From a virus, in IMG/VR virus record IMGVR_UViG_3300011129_000059, positions 1-29,366 of that record: a DNA stretch of 29,366 nucleotides, one strand, 5' to 3'. The notes under the pieces are model-generated. The model had not been told where the DNA came from. It did not search any database and saw only the letters and a list, made by a program, of their open reading frames with translations. Below are positions 14,414-21,762 of the stretch, piece by piece. Made by a program: the position numbers and the translations under genes. Position 1 is the first letter of the stretch. Each line of letters starts with the position of its first letter.

Positions 14414-14716
14414 ATGAAACAGACAATTAACTTTACACAATTTACAGATGCCTTTAGAGATTATAATAGGCAAGAACAATTTACTTACAAAGGAAAAAAA
14501 GCCTTATTTGATTTTTTAGAAGAATACGAAGACAGTACAGACGAAGAAGTAGAATTAGATGTAATTGGACTATGTTGCGATTATGTAGAATACGAGAACA
14601 TAGAAGAATTTTGGCTAGATTATGATGAGGATGATTTCCCACATAAAGAAGCTATTGAATGGCATACTTTGTTTATACCTATAGATGATGATGCTTTTAT
14701 AATACAATCATTTTAA
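14414..14716 (+). CDS. Acidic conserved phage protein
   Basis: A 100-residue, very acidic protein. It contains FTYKGKKALFDFLEEYEDST (24-43), EEVELDVIGLCCDYVEYENIEEFWLDYDED (45-74) and a C-terminal DDDAFIIQSF. I recognise this layout from uncharacterised proteins in many phages, including those of Firmicutes. High negative charge and small size allow speculation about DNA mimicry against host nucleases, but no motif establishes this. Confidence 0.6.
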   Translation: MKQTINFTQFTDAFRDYNRQEQFTYKGKKALFDFLEEYEDSTDEEVELDVIGLCCDYVEYENIEEFWLDYDEDDFPHKEAIEWHTLFIPIDDDAFIIQSF

Positions 14717-14717
14717 T

Positions 14718-14891
14718 ATGAGAGTAAACGAAGCAGCTTGGGAAAAGTTAAAAAAACAAATAGAGTATCATACAGAAGCTGACACATCTATATCAGACAT
14801 ATCGATTAACTACCAAGTTAAAGAAACAAAGAACAGAAATTATTTAAGATTTAACATAACAATAGACAAATGGGACAAGATAACAGAATAG
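14718..14891 (+). CDS. Small protein of unknown function
   Basis: A 57-residue ORF (ATG 14718, TAG 14889-14891). N-terminal helix (NEAAWEKLKKQIEYHTEA), then a beta-like region (INYQVKETKNRNYLRFNIT). It overlaps the next gene by 22 nt. No recognised family. Confidence 0.5.
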   Translation: MRVNEAAWEKLKKQIEYHTEADTSISDISINYQVKETKNRNYLRFNITIDKWDKITE

Positions 14892-15142
14892 AAAAATTAG
14901 AAGCACAAATAGAAATATTAAAATCACAACTAGAGGAAGCACAATCACATACCTACATATATGATACAGACACTTTATGGTGTAGTGATGGAGAATTATA
15001 TTTTGGATATAATAATGATAAAACTCTTGTAATGTGTATTGACCAGCTTTTTAGGGATTTACCATCGATTATAAGAATGGTAACCAAAGAACAAAAGAAA
15101 CAGCAAGAAATGCACCATAAAATGATAAAAGAAGCATTATGA
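14870..15142 (+). CDS. Small protein with N-terminal coiled coil
   Basis: A 90-residue protein. Residues 5-25 form a coiled coil (IEKLEAQIEILKSQLEEAQ), followed by a compact segment with aromatics (LWCSDGELYFGYNNDKTLVM) and a C-terminal basic helix. The coiled coil suggests oligomerisation. The stop overlaps the exonuclease start (ATTATGA), so expression is probably coupled to that gene. Function unknown. Confidence 0.55.
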   Translation: MGQDNRIEKLEAQIEILKSQLEEAQSHTYIYDTDTLWCSDGELYFGYNNDKTLVMCIDQLFRDLPSIIRMVTKEQKKQQEMHHKMIKEAL

Positions 15143-15852
15143 TTTTATTAGTAGATGCGGATAGTTTAGTTTTTGCAAGTTGCTATCGTAAAAGGGAAAC
15201 ACCAGATGATGAAAAGTACTACACCGATATTGTAGATGCTAGAAATAAATTTGACCAACAGTTTATGAAAATAGTAAACGACTTGGAGGAAAAATATACC
15301 ATTGACAAAGTGCTTACATTTAGTGGCTCAAGAGGTAATTTTAGAAAACTTATAACAAAAACTTATAAAGCTAATAGAAAGAAAACAGAATTACCACCGC
15401 TATTAAATGATATGCACCAATATGTAAAAGACCATTATGATAGCATTGTAGGTTATGGTGTAGAAACAGATGATATGGTAGCTAGGTATTGGCACCAAAT
15501 TAGTAAAGATATTGGTAGGGATGAGGTTATGATTGTATCGATAGATAAAGATTACAAGCAGTTTCCCGCGTTAATTTACAATTACCATTATAAACATAGG
15601 CTTGTTATGGATATATCGGAAGAAGAAGCTCTATTTAATTTTTATGCACAATGTATTACTGGTGATGGTGCAGACAATGTACAATATTTTAAAGGTAAGG
15701 GTATTAAGTTTTCAGAAAAATACTTTAAAGATTGCATAACAAAATACCAATACACAAGAAAACTATACGAATTATTTAAACAAGAATACAAAGGTAAGGC
15801 AAGACAAAAATATACAGAATGCTATCACCTTTTAAAATTAAGAACAGAATGA
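15139..15852 (+). CDS. 5'-3' exonuclease / flap endonuclease (FEN family)
   Basis: A 237-residue protein with the acidic metal-site pattern of FEN/PIN nucleases such as T5 D15 and T7 gp6. Seen are LLVDADSLVF (3-12; D6, D8), YKANRKK (76-82), VETDDMVA (108-115; E109, D111, D112), SIDKDYKQF (134-142; D136, D138) and ITGDGADNVQ (173-182; D176, D179). These enzymes degrade 5' ends and remove flaps during replication and recombination. It fits beside the SSB, annealase and ATPase functions. Length is typical for phage members that lack a polymerase domain. The next gene starts in an ATGA overlap at 15849. Confidence 0.85.
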   Translation: MILLVDADSLVFASCYRKRETPDDEKYYTDIVDARNKFDQQFMKIVNDLEEKYTIDKVLTFSGSRGNFRKLITKTYKANRKKTELPPLLNDMHQYVKDHYDSIVGYGVETDDMVARYWHQISKDIGRDEVMIVSIDKDYKQFPALIYNYHYKHRLVMDISEEEALFNFYAQCITGDGADNVQYFKGKGIKFSEKYFKDCITKYQYTRKLYELFKQEYKGKARQKYTECYHLLKLRTE

Positions 15853-16031
15853 AAGATAAAATAGTTGAAGATTTAAAAAGAGAGTTTGACATAAGAAGTT
15901 GTGTAGGTATAGACAAATACAAAACAACACTACAAGACAATAAACACGATGACTTTTTACAACACTTAAAAGAAGAACTAATGGATGCAGCATTATATAT
16001 CCAAAAATTACAAAGTAATGAAAGAAAATAA
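15849..16031 (+). CDS. MazG-like helical protein (partial nucleotide pyrophosphohydrolase fold)
   Basis: A 60-residue protein; ATG 15849 overlaps the exonuclease stop (ATGA) and is preferred to an in-frame ATG at 15819. The pattern GIDKYKTTLQDN...DFLQHLKEELMDAALYIQKL, with an EExxD helix (43-47), resembles a MazG-type metal-binding helix of the all-alpha NTP pyrophosphatase superfamily. It is shorter than usual (about 90-100), so it may be an oligomeric minimal form or a divergent relative. Such phage enzymes are thought to adjust nucleotide or alarmone pools. Confidence 0.5.
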   Translation: MKDKIVEDLKREFDIRSCVGIDKYKTTLQDNKHDDFLQHLKEELMDAALYIQKLQSNERK

Positions 16032-16632
16032 AATAGATGTACCGGTATTAAAAACACCAAAAGAAATAAGTGATTTATTAATTGAAATAAGTGGGGTAGA
16101 TATATTTCAAAAAACAAGAGTTAGAAATGTAATTGAACATAGAGCATTTTTTTGTTATTTATTAAAGGAAAAATTTGATTTAGGACCAAGTGCTATTTCT
16201 GCATTTATAAGAACACAACCTAAACTTATGTCATATGACCACGCAACTGCAATACACGCATTAAAAAAGTTTAAAATATATAAAACATATAGGGAAGAAT
16301 ATTTTGATACTTTGGAAAGCTATTTTGAAATAAGTCCAGATGCTGATTATAAGGAATTGCCAAAATTAGAAAGGTTATTAAATCAATATAAAGAAATTAA
16401 AAATAAATACAATAATGCTAATAACAAGATAAAAAAATACGAAGAGCAATTAAAGTATTTAGATAAATTAAAAAAACAAGTTGTATCTGGATTTACTGAA
16501 AATGAAATGCTATATAGAAATTTAGATAAAAGGCAAAGAAAAATATATGACGAAAGAGCAGCCTTAACACTAAAATCATTTAGTTGGAAAAAACCAAAAG
16601 ATGAATACGAAATAATAAACTGTGCAACGTGA
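16018..16632 (+). CDS. Protein with DnaA domain IV-like DNA-binding region
   Basis: A 204-residue protein starting at ATG 16018 (14-nt overlap with the previous gene). Residues about 30-90 resemble the DNA-binding domain IV of DnaA: TRVRNVIEHRAFFCYLL, FDLGPSAISAFI, then SYDHATAIHALKKF, where the DHATAIHA stretch matches the DHTTVIHA signature of DnaA. The rest (120-175) is a long charged coiled coil. No AAA+ ATPase domain is present. It may recognise an origin-like site or DnaA boxes and compete with or assist host DnaA. The GTGA overlap with the next small membrane gene keeps it in the operon. Confidence 0.65.
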   Translation: MKENKIDVPVLKTPKEISDLLIEISGVDIFQKTRVRNVIEHRAFFCYLLKEKFDLGPSAISAFIRTQPKLMSYDHATAIHALKKFKIYKTYREEYFDTLESYFEISPDADYKELPKLERLLNQYKEIKNKYNNANNKIKKYEEQLKYLDKLKKQVVSGFTENEMLYRNLDKRQRKIYDERAALTLKSFSWKKPKDEYEIINCAT

Positions 16633-16781
16633 TAGAATTTATAAAAACAATATTGTGCCTAGCATTAAGTTTTGGGTTTCACTGTATAGTATGGGAAGAT
16701 TATTATGTAAAATCTAAATTCTGGAAATTATATTGGGCAATAGTAATATTATGTTTAGTACCTTTAATACTAATAATATGA
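16629..16781 (+). CDS. Small membrane protein with two hydrophobic segments
   Basis: A 50-residue ORF starting at GTG 16629 (GTGA overlap) and ending TGA 16779-16781. Hydrophobic stretches at about 4-21 (FIKTILCLALSFGFHCIV) and 34-50 (LYWAIVILCLVPLILII) are separated by a short charged loop. It could be a minor membrane-active protein, for example superinfection related or an extra holin. Only topology supports this. The next gene begins in an ATGA overlap. Confidence 0.5.
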   Translation: MIEFIKTILCLALSFGFHCIVWEDYYVKSKFWKLYWAIVILCLVPLILII

Positions 16782-17167
16782 CACAATCAGAAACAATACA
16801 ATTCTTAAACAATAAGAAAAATATAAACCTAGAAGAACATCCAGACCAATATAGTTCTTATGATGCTTTTGATGATAATTACCTTGTAGAAATTAAAAAC
16901 AGAACATCTGAATATAAAGACCCTTTTTTAGAAGTAAACAAAACATTGGTTAATCTAAATAAAGCAAAGGGAGAAAACAAACAATATATTTATGTGCAGC
17001 AAGATAATAGTGGAGTATATGTTTTTAATGTAAGTAAACTAGATTTAAAAAAAATTTATAGAAGATTTTTTAATGTTCCAGCATCAACAATGTTTAAAAA
17101 CAAAGAAAGATTAAATAAAGAGTTTTGGGTACTAAATAAATCACTTGCAACAATAATAAAACTATGA
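16778..17167 (+). CDS. Small PD-(D/E)XK-like protein
   Basis: A 129-residue protein. ATG 16778 is preferred because it overlaps the preceding stop (ATGA); an in-frame ATG at 16733 lies inside the membrane-protein gene. SSYDAFDDNYLVEIKNR (26-42) presents D29 and E38-I-K40, a third PD-(D/E)XK-like pattern in this genome. A helical region follows (LEVNKTLVNLNKAKG), then strands (YIYVQQDNSGVYVF), and a basic end. Nuclease function is not proven. The stop overlaps the next gene by 4 nt. Confidence 0.5.
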   Translation: MTQSETIQFLNNKKNINLEEHPDQYSSYDAFDDNYLVEIKNRTSEYKDPFLEVNKTLVNLNKAKGENKQYIYVQQDNSGVYVFNVSKLDLKKIYRRFFNVPASTMFKNKERLNKEFWVLNKSLATIIKL

Positions 17168-17313
17168 TTAAACCAGAATGGCACTTTATGAATAGGCCTA
17201 TTACAAGAAAAAAACTAATACAAAAGCTACAACAACTATTAGACAAACTACCAAAGGGTAAGGAAAGAAAAGCAATAAGAGAAAGACTACTAAACTTAAA
17301 GCTAAATAAATAG
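17164..17313 (+). CDS. Small basic helical protein
   Basis: A 49-residue, highly basic product (ITRKKLIQKLQQLLDKL, then ERKAIRERLLNLKLNK). ATG overlaps the previous stop (ATGA at 17164-17167). Basic helical proteins of this size could bind DNA or a partner protein, but no family is recognised. Its last codons overlap the upstream half of late promoter copy 4. Confidence 0.5.
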   Translation: MIKPEWHFMNRPITRKKLIQKLQQLLDKLPKGKERKAIRERLLNLKLNK

Positions 17314-17335
17314 GTAAATTAAATACGTTATATAA
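17306..17335 (+). promoter_or_regulatory. Putative phage late promoter, copy 4
   Basis: ATAAA at 17306-17310, N15, then CGTTATATAA at 17326-17335, with ATG at 17338. It would place the ParB, sulfotransferase, glycosyltransferase, epimerase and terminase genes in one late transcription unit. Confidence 0.6.
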
Positions 17336-17337
17336 AT

Positions 17338-17928
17338 ATGGAAAAAGTAAAAATTAGTGCAGTAAAACCAAATAATAAAAACCCCCGACTTATAAAAGAT
17401 TTTAGGTTTAAAAAGCTGGTTAAGTCAATACAAGATTTCCCAGAGATGCTCAAACTACGACCTATTGTAGTAAACAAGGATATGGTAGTACTTGGTGGTA
17501 ATATGAGATTAAAGGCTTGTGCGGAAGCTGGGCTAAAAGAAGTATACATTTTAAAAGCAGATGAATTAACAGAAGAACAACAAAAAGAGTTTATTGTAAA
17601 AGACAATGTTGGTTTTGGTGAATGGGATTGGGATGTTTTAGGTAACGAATGGGATAGTGTACAAATTGAAGATTGGGGACTAGATGTTTGGAAAAACCAC
17701 GATGATATTGTTGAAAAGGTAAATACATCAGATGAGTGGGTTGGAATGCCAGAATTTGAAACACAAGATAATCCTTTTAAAGCAACCATAAGTTTTGACA
17801 CAGAAGAAGATAGATTAGAATTTGCAAAAGAATTTAATATAAAATGGTCTGCACAAGGAAAAGGAACTTGGAGTACTTGGTGGCCATATAAAGAAAGACA
17901 AGATTTAAAAAGCATACAATATGAATAA
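17338..17928 (+). CDS. ParB/Srx-domain protein
   Basis: A 196-residue protein. Residues about 1-75 form a ParB N-terminal-like domain: ISAVKPNNKNPR, then VVLGGNMRLKACAEAGL (50-66), the counterpart of the GxRRxxA core. It is followed by FIVKDNVGFGEWDWDVL, typical of phage ParB-domain proteins linked to DNA modification. The C-terminal part (about 147-190) is another small domain (ATISFDTEEDRLEFAKEFNIKW, TWWP). ParB-like domains bind or cleave nucleic acid or hydrolyse CTP. Here it heads an operon of modification enzymes and terminase, so it may be a DNA-binding factor for modified sites or packaging. It overlaps the sulfotransferase gene by 8 nt. Confidence 0.7.
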   Translation: MEKVKISAVKPNNKNPRLIKDFRFKKLVKSIQDFPEMLKLRPIVVNKDMVVLGGNMRLKACAEAGLKEVYILKADELTEEQQKEFIVKDNVGFGEWDWDVLGNEWDSVQIEDWGLDVWKNHDDIVEKVNTSDEWVGMPEFETQDNPFKATISFDTEEDRLEFAKEFNIKWSAQGKGTWSTWWPYKERQDLKSIQYE

Positions 17929-18571
17929 ACAGCCAATTATAATTGCATCTGCACCAAGGTCTGGTAGTTCCTTAATATCTTATATGTTAAATGAATTGGG
18001 TGTTTTTGTAGGTAATTGTAAAAAACCAGATAAATGGAATGTAAATGGATATTTTGAAAACATACCTATTACAGATATTGTAGTAAAATATTTAAAAGAA
18101 AATGATATACATAATTTAGGTAAAAAATATCAGCCTATAAATCTAGATAAAAAATTTGAACATTTTGGACATAAAATAAATAATACAATTTTAAAACAAG
18201 GTTTACAAAAAGGTGAAAATTGGTTGTATAAAAATCCAAAAACCCCAATATGTTGGAGATTATTTAATGAACATTTTCCAAACGCAAAATGGATTATATT
18301 AGAAAGAAATACTAAAGAGCATTTAAACAGCTTATTAAGAACAAAATTTATGGATGCTTATGATACTGAAAAAGAATGGTTAGATTTTATAAATATCTAT
18401 AAAAATTATCACAATGACATAAGGAAAAATTGCAACACAATAACAATTAATATGTCAGATATGTTTAATGATAACAAAAATTTAATTAATAATATCTGCG
18501 AATTTTTAGATATCGAAAAAAAAGATGTATCATATTGTCTAAATAAAAAGGTTTGGAATGAAAAAAAGTAA
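17921..18571 (+). CDS. Sulfotransferase (PAPS-dependent family)
   Basis: A 216-residue protein with the signature of P-loop-like sulfotransferases: IASAPRSGSSLISYML (8-23), the 5'-phosphosulfate loop, and WIILERNTKEHLNSLLR (124-140), the 3'-phosphate region with R129 and S137. An NGYFEN element (42-47) is also common in the family. The donor would be PAPS. The acceptor cannot be read from sequence. The neighbours (sugar epimerase and glycosyltransferase) suggest sulfation of a sugar, either on DNA, on virion protein, or on host glycan. The gene is very AT-rich and overlaps both neighbours, so it is fully built into the operon. Confidence 0.8.
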   Translation: MNKQPIIIASAPRSGSSLISYMLNELGVFVGNCKKPDKWNVNGYFENIPITDIVVKYLKENDIHNLGKKYQPINLDKKFEHFGHKINNTILKQGLQKGENWLYKNPKTPICWRLFNEHFPNAKWIILERNTKEHLNSLLRTKFMDAYDTEKEWLDFINIYKNYHNDIRKNCNTITINMSDMFNDNKNLINNICEFLDIEKKDVSYCLNKKVWNEKK

Positions 18572-19433
18572 ATATCCAATATATGTTTTATCAAAAGGGC
18601 GTTTTAATAATTGTTTAACCGCTAAGTGTTTTGTAAAAGATAATGTTGATTTTTTTTTAGTTGTTGAGCCACAAGAATATAAAGAATATAAAAAAAACTT
18701 TCCAAAAACAAATATCCTAATATTACCAGACGGACACTATGGCAAAGGTGCAATACCAGTAAGAAATTGGATATGGCAACATAGTAAAAATAATGGACAC
18801 ACAAGACATTGGGAGTTTGATGATAATATAACACAATTTAGAAGATTAAATAAAGGAAAAAGAATTAGATGTAATTCGTTAAAAGCAATTAATGTAATAG
18901 AAGAATTTACAGATAGATATAAAAACATAGCAATATCTGGATTTAATTATACTTTTTTTGTTATGAACCATATGCAGCACCCATTTTTTTTAAATTGCCA
19001 CGTGTATTCAGCATTGTTAATTGACAATAATATACCATATAGATGGAGATTAAGATATAATGCAGATACGGACCTTTGTTTGCAAGTTTTAGATAATAAA
19101 TTATGTACCGTATTATTTAATGCCTTTACAGTTGATAAAATGGCAACAATGAAAATGAAAGGAGGTAATACAGATAGATATAAAGGCGATGGCAGATTAG
19201 TAATGGCAAGAACATTGGAAGAAATATGGCCGCAATATGTTGAAACAAAAATAAGATTTGGCAGACCACAACACGTTATAAAAAATCAATGGAAAAATTT
19301 TATACATCCACTTGTTAGAAGAACAGATATTGATTGGAATAAAATAGAAAATAAAAAATATGATTTTAAACTAAAAAAAATAGATAATATAAAAAGTAAA
19401 TCATTAAATAAATTTTATAAAGACAATAAATGA
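18558..19433 (+). CDS. TET/JBP-associated-type glycosyltransferase (TAGT/GREB1-like)
   Basis: A 291-residue protein. Motifs, in order: YPIYVLSKGRFNNCLTAK (6-23), VVEPQEYKEY (35-44), KGAIPVRNWIWQHS (63-76), HWEFDDNI (84-91) with an acidic metal/sugar site at D88-D89, YNADTDLCLQVL (167-178), NAFTVDKMATMKMKGGNTD (188-206) and FGRPQH (234-239). This series matches the family of TET/JBP-associated glycosyltransferases described in phages and related to the C-terminus of GREB1. Characterised or predicted members attach sugar to modified bases. I see no thymine/cytosine hydroxymethylase or TET/JBP oxygenase in the window, so the acceptor is open; other acceptors remain possible. The epimerase next to it (ATGA overlap) could supply its sugar donor. 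Confidence 0.68.
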   Translation: MKKSKYPIYVLSKGRFNNCLTAKCFVKDNVDFFLVVEPQEYKEYKKNFPKTNILILPDGHYGKGAIPVRNWIWQHSKNNGHTRHWEFDDNITQFRRLNKGKRIRCNSLKAINVIEEFTDRYKNIAISGFNYTFFVMNHMQHPFFLNCHVYSALLIDNNIPYRWRLRYNADTDLCLQVLDNKLCTVLFNAFTVDKMATMKMKGGNTDRYKGDGRLVMARTLEEIWPQYVETKIRFGRPQHVIKNQWKNFIHPLVRRTDIDWNKIENKKYDFKLKKIDNIKSKSLNKFYKDNK

Positions 19434-20263
19434 AAATACTTGTAACTGGAGGTGCTGGATATATAGGAAGTAATTTAATAAAGCATTTAAAAAAAACAAC
19501 AGATGCAGAAATAACATCATTAGATAATTACTTTACTGGCAGTAAACAAAACCATATTAAAGGTGTTAAATATATAAAAGGCAATACAAGCGATATAAGC
19601 AACCTTAATAAACAAGATGTAGTTTACCATTTCGGAGAATATTCAAGAGTTGTACCATCGTTTAAAGACGTAGAGTACCTTATGAAAACAAATTTATTAG
19701 GTACAAGCAAAGTTATAGAGCAATGTAAAAAATGGAATGCAAAATTAATTTATTCAGCAAGTAGTTCTAAATTTGGTGGTAACGAAAACCTAAGTCCATA
19801 TTCTTGGGTAAAAGCTAAAATGGTAGAATTAATAAAAAACTATAATGAATGGTATGGTTTAAATTTTGAGATATGCTACTTTTATAATGTATATGGTGAA
19901 AATCATATTAAAAAAGGAACGTACGCAACAGTAATTGGAATATTTGAAACACAATACAAAAATAAAGAAACATTAACAGTTGTATCAGATGGAAACCAAA
20001 CAAGACAATTTACACACGTAAATGATATTGTAAATGCTTTGGGATTAATATTAAAACAAAACAAAAATAACGAATGGCATTTAAGTTCAGATATTGAATA
20101 TAAAATAATAGATGTAGCAAAAATGTTTACAGATAATATTAAAATAATACCAGCAAGAAATGGTGAAAGATACAAAGCTGTAAGTATAGAAAATAATACA
20201 AAAGAAATACTAGGTTGGGAAATAAAACATAAATTAGAAGATTATATAAATGAACGAAAGTAG
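19430..20263 (+). CDS. NAD-dependent sugar-nucleotide epimerase (extended SDR, GalE-like)
   Basis: A 277-residue extended short-chain dehydrogenase. The nucleotide-binding motif GGAGYIGS is at residues 7-14. Asp in SLDNYF (30-35) is placed for ribose binding. YSASSSKFGG (108-117) and Y124-S-W-V-K128 give the catalytic SSS/YxxxK arrangement. QTRQFTHVNDIV (190-201) matches the conserved substrate-binding stretch. GalE-type enzymes invert UDP-sugars; the exact substrate cannot be told. At 277 residues it is shorter than GalE (about 338). Its place between a glycosyltransferase and terminase suggests it makes the sugar donor for a phage-encoded modification. It overlaps the terminase small subunit gene by 14 nt. 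Confidence 0.85.
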   Translation: MKILVTGGAGYIGSNLIKHLKKTTDAEITSLDNYFTGSKQNHIKGVKYIKGNTSDISNLNKQDVVYHFGEYSRVVPSFKDVEYLMKTNLLGTSKVIEQCKKWNAKLIYSASSSKFGGNENLSPYSWVKAKMVELIKNYNEWYGLNFEICYFYNVYGENHIKKGTYATVIGIFETQYKNKETLTVVSDGNQTRQFTHVNDIVNALGLILKQNKNNEWHLSSDIEYKIIDVAKMFTDNIKIIPARNGERYKAVSIENNTKEILGWEIKHKLEDYINERK

Positions 20264-20609
20264 ACACATAAAAAAGGAAAGTTTATTAAAAGCACTAGAG
20301 CAAAGTTTAGGAGTGGTTACAGTAGCTTGTAAAAAAGCTGATATACCTAGAAGTACATATTACAAATGGTTAAAAGAAGATGAGGTGTTTGCTCGTAATG
20401 TGCAAGACATAGAAAATGTTGCACTTGATTTTGCAGAAAGCCAACTACATAAACAAATATCAGATAACTCAACAGCAGCAACAATATTTTACCTTAAAAC
20501 AAAAGGCAAAAAAAGAGGATATATTGAAAGACAAGAAATAACTGGAGCAGATGGTATGCCAACTAATTTTCAAATAGAAATAATTGATAAAACCGAAGAT
20601 ACAGACTAA
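20250..20609 (+). CDS. terS: Terminase small subunit
   Basis: A 119-residue protein with an N-terminal helix-turn-helix: SLGVVTVACKKADIPRSTYYKWLKED (19-44) is typical of DNA-binding small terminase subunits. A helical segment (ENVALDFAESQLHKQISDNSTAATIFYLKTKGKKRGYIERQ) and an acidic tail follow. The A-ATIFYLK-KKRGY pattern is common in small terminases of phages of Gram-positive bacteria and Bacteroidota. It recognises the packaging site and hands DNA to the large subunit, whose gene overlaps it by 26 nt. Confidence 0.82.
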   Translation: MNESRHIKKESLLKALEQSLGVVTVACKKADIPRSTYYKWLKEDEVFARNVQDIENVALDFAESQLHKQISDNSTAATIFYLKTKGKKRGYIERQEITGADGMPTNFQIEIIDKTEDTD

Positions 20610-21747
20610 TATTGTCTATAAGCATTTAGCCAATACAGATAAAAAAATTGTAGTTGAGCAAGGCGGTACAAGGTCTGGTAAAACTTATAATATTCTTTTA
20701 TGGATTATATTTAATTATTGTACTAATAACAATAAAAAGATTATAACTATTTGCCGTAAATCATTTCCAAGTTTACGTGCAACTGTTATGAGAGATTTTA
20801 TGGCTATACTGGAAAGCTATAAATGTTATAGTGAGCAGTTTCACAATAAATCAAATTCAGAATACCACCTATTTGGAAACCTAGTTGAATTTATATCACT
20901 TGACCAACCACAAAAAATTAGAGGTAGGAAAAGGGATTTGTTATTTGTTAATGAGGGTAATGAACTTTATTTTGAGGATATGCAGCAGCTTTTATTCAGA
21001 ACACAAGATAGGGTTATATTAGATTTTAATCCATCAGATGAATACCATTGGATATATGACAAGCTGATACCTAGAGATGATTGTGTCTTTTATAAAACAA
21101 CTTACCTAGATAACCCTTTTATTGAAAAATCAATAATAAATGAAATAGAAAGGTTAAGAGATACAGATGAACAATATTGGCAGATATATGGTTTAGGTGA
21201 AAGAGCAGCTAGTAGAAGCACAATCTTTAAATATGTTGAGGTAAACCAAATACCACAATTAGCAGAGCTTATAGCATATGGAATGGACTTTGGTTATACA
21301 AATGACCCTACAACATTTGTAGCTGTATATAGCCACGAACATAATTTATATATACAAGAGCATTTATATAGAACACAAATGACTACTGTTGATATACATA
21401 AATTTCTTAAAGAACTAAATTTAACAAGCAAACCTATTTATGCAGATAGTGCAGAGCCTAGACTTATATCAGAATTAAGGGCAATGGGTAACAATATATT
21501 TCCAAGTGTAAAAGGTAGAGATAGTGTAAATGCTGGTATTGACTTATTAAAGAGATACAAGATACATATACTATCTACCTCAACAAATGCAATAAGTGAA
21601 TTTAGAAACTATAAATGGAAAGAAGATAAATCTGGTACACTAACTAATATTCCAGATGATAAAAATAACCATATTATTGACCCGTGCCGCTATGCAACCT
21701 ACTCAATTTTAAGCCGACCAAACTTTGGTAAATATGCTTTACACTAA
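20584..21747 (+). CDS. terL: Terminase large subunit
   Basis: A 387-residue packaging motor-nuclease. The start is a TTG at 20584, as no ATG is suitably placed upstream of the P-loop region. Walker A is VEQGGTRSGKTYNI (24-37) and Walker B is DLLFVNEGNE (118-127). The nuclease domain has MDFGYTNDPT (234-243), IYADSAEPR (286-294) and IDPCRYATYS (366-375), with the expected Asp residues. It pumps DNA into the prohead through the portal. Genes for the modification enzymes lie directly upstream in the same operon, so modification and packaging are probably expressed together. A promoter-like gap follows. Confidence 0.9.
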   Translation: MIKPKIQTNIVYKHLANTDKKIVVEQGGTRSGKTYNILLWIIFNYCTNNNKKIITICRKSFPSLRATVMRDFMAILESYKCYSEQFHNKSNSEYHLFGNLVEFISLDQPQKIRGRKRDLLFVNEGNELYFEDMQQLLFRTQDRVILDFNPSDEYHWIYDKLIPRDDCVFYKTTYLDNPFIEKSIINEIERLRDTDEQYWQIYGLGERAASRSTIFKYVEVNQIPQLAELIAYGMDFGYTNDPTTFVAVYSHEHNLYIQEHLYRTQMTTVDIHKFLKELNLTSKPIYADSAEPRLISELRAMGNNIFPSVKGRDSVNAGIDLLKRYKIHILSTSTNAISEFRNYKWKEDKSGTLTNIPDDKNNHIIDPCRYATYSILSRPNFGKYALH

Positions 21748-21762
21748 AAAAAAATAAATAAA

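Noticed and set aside
17328-17936. Long minus-strand reading frame opposite the ParB-like gene
   Set aside because: The + strand frame has a clear ParB-like domain and overlaps its neighbours as an operon member. The minus-strand product is Ser/Phe-rich with no family resemblance, typical of an antisense shadow.
19276-19284. CGTTATAAA inside the glycosyltransferase gene
   Set aside because: Only a partial match, inside a coding region and with no start codon in range.
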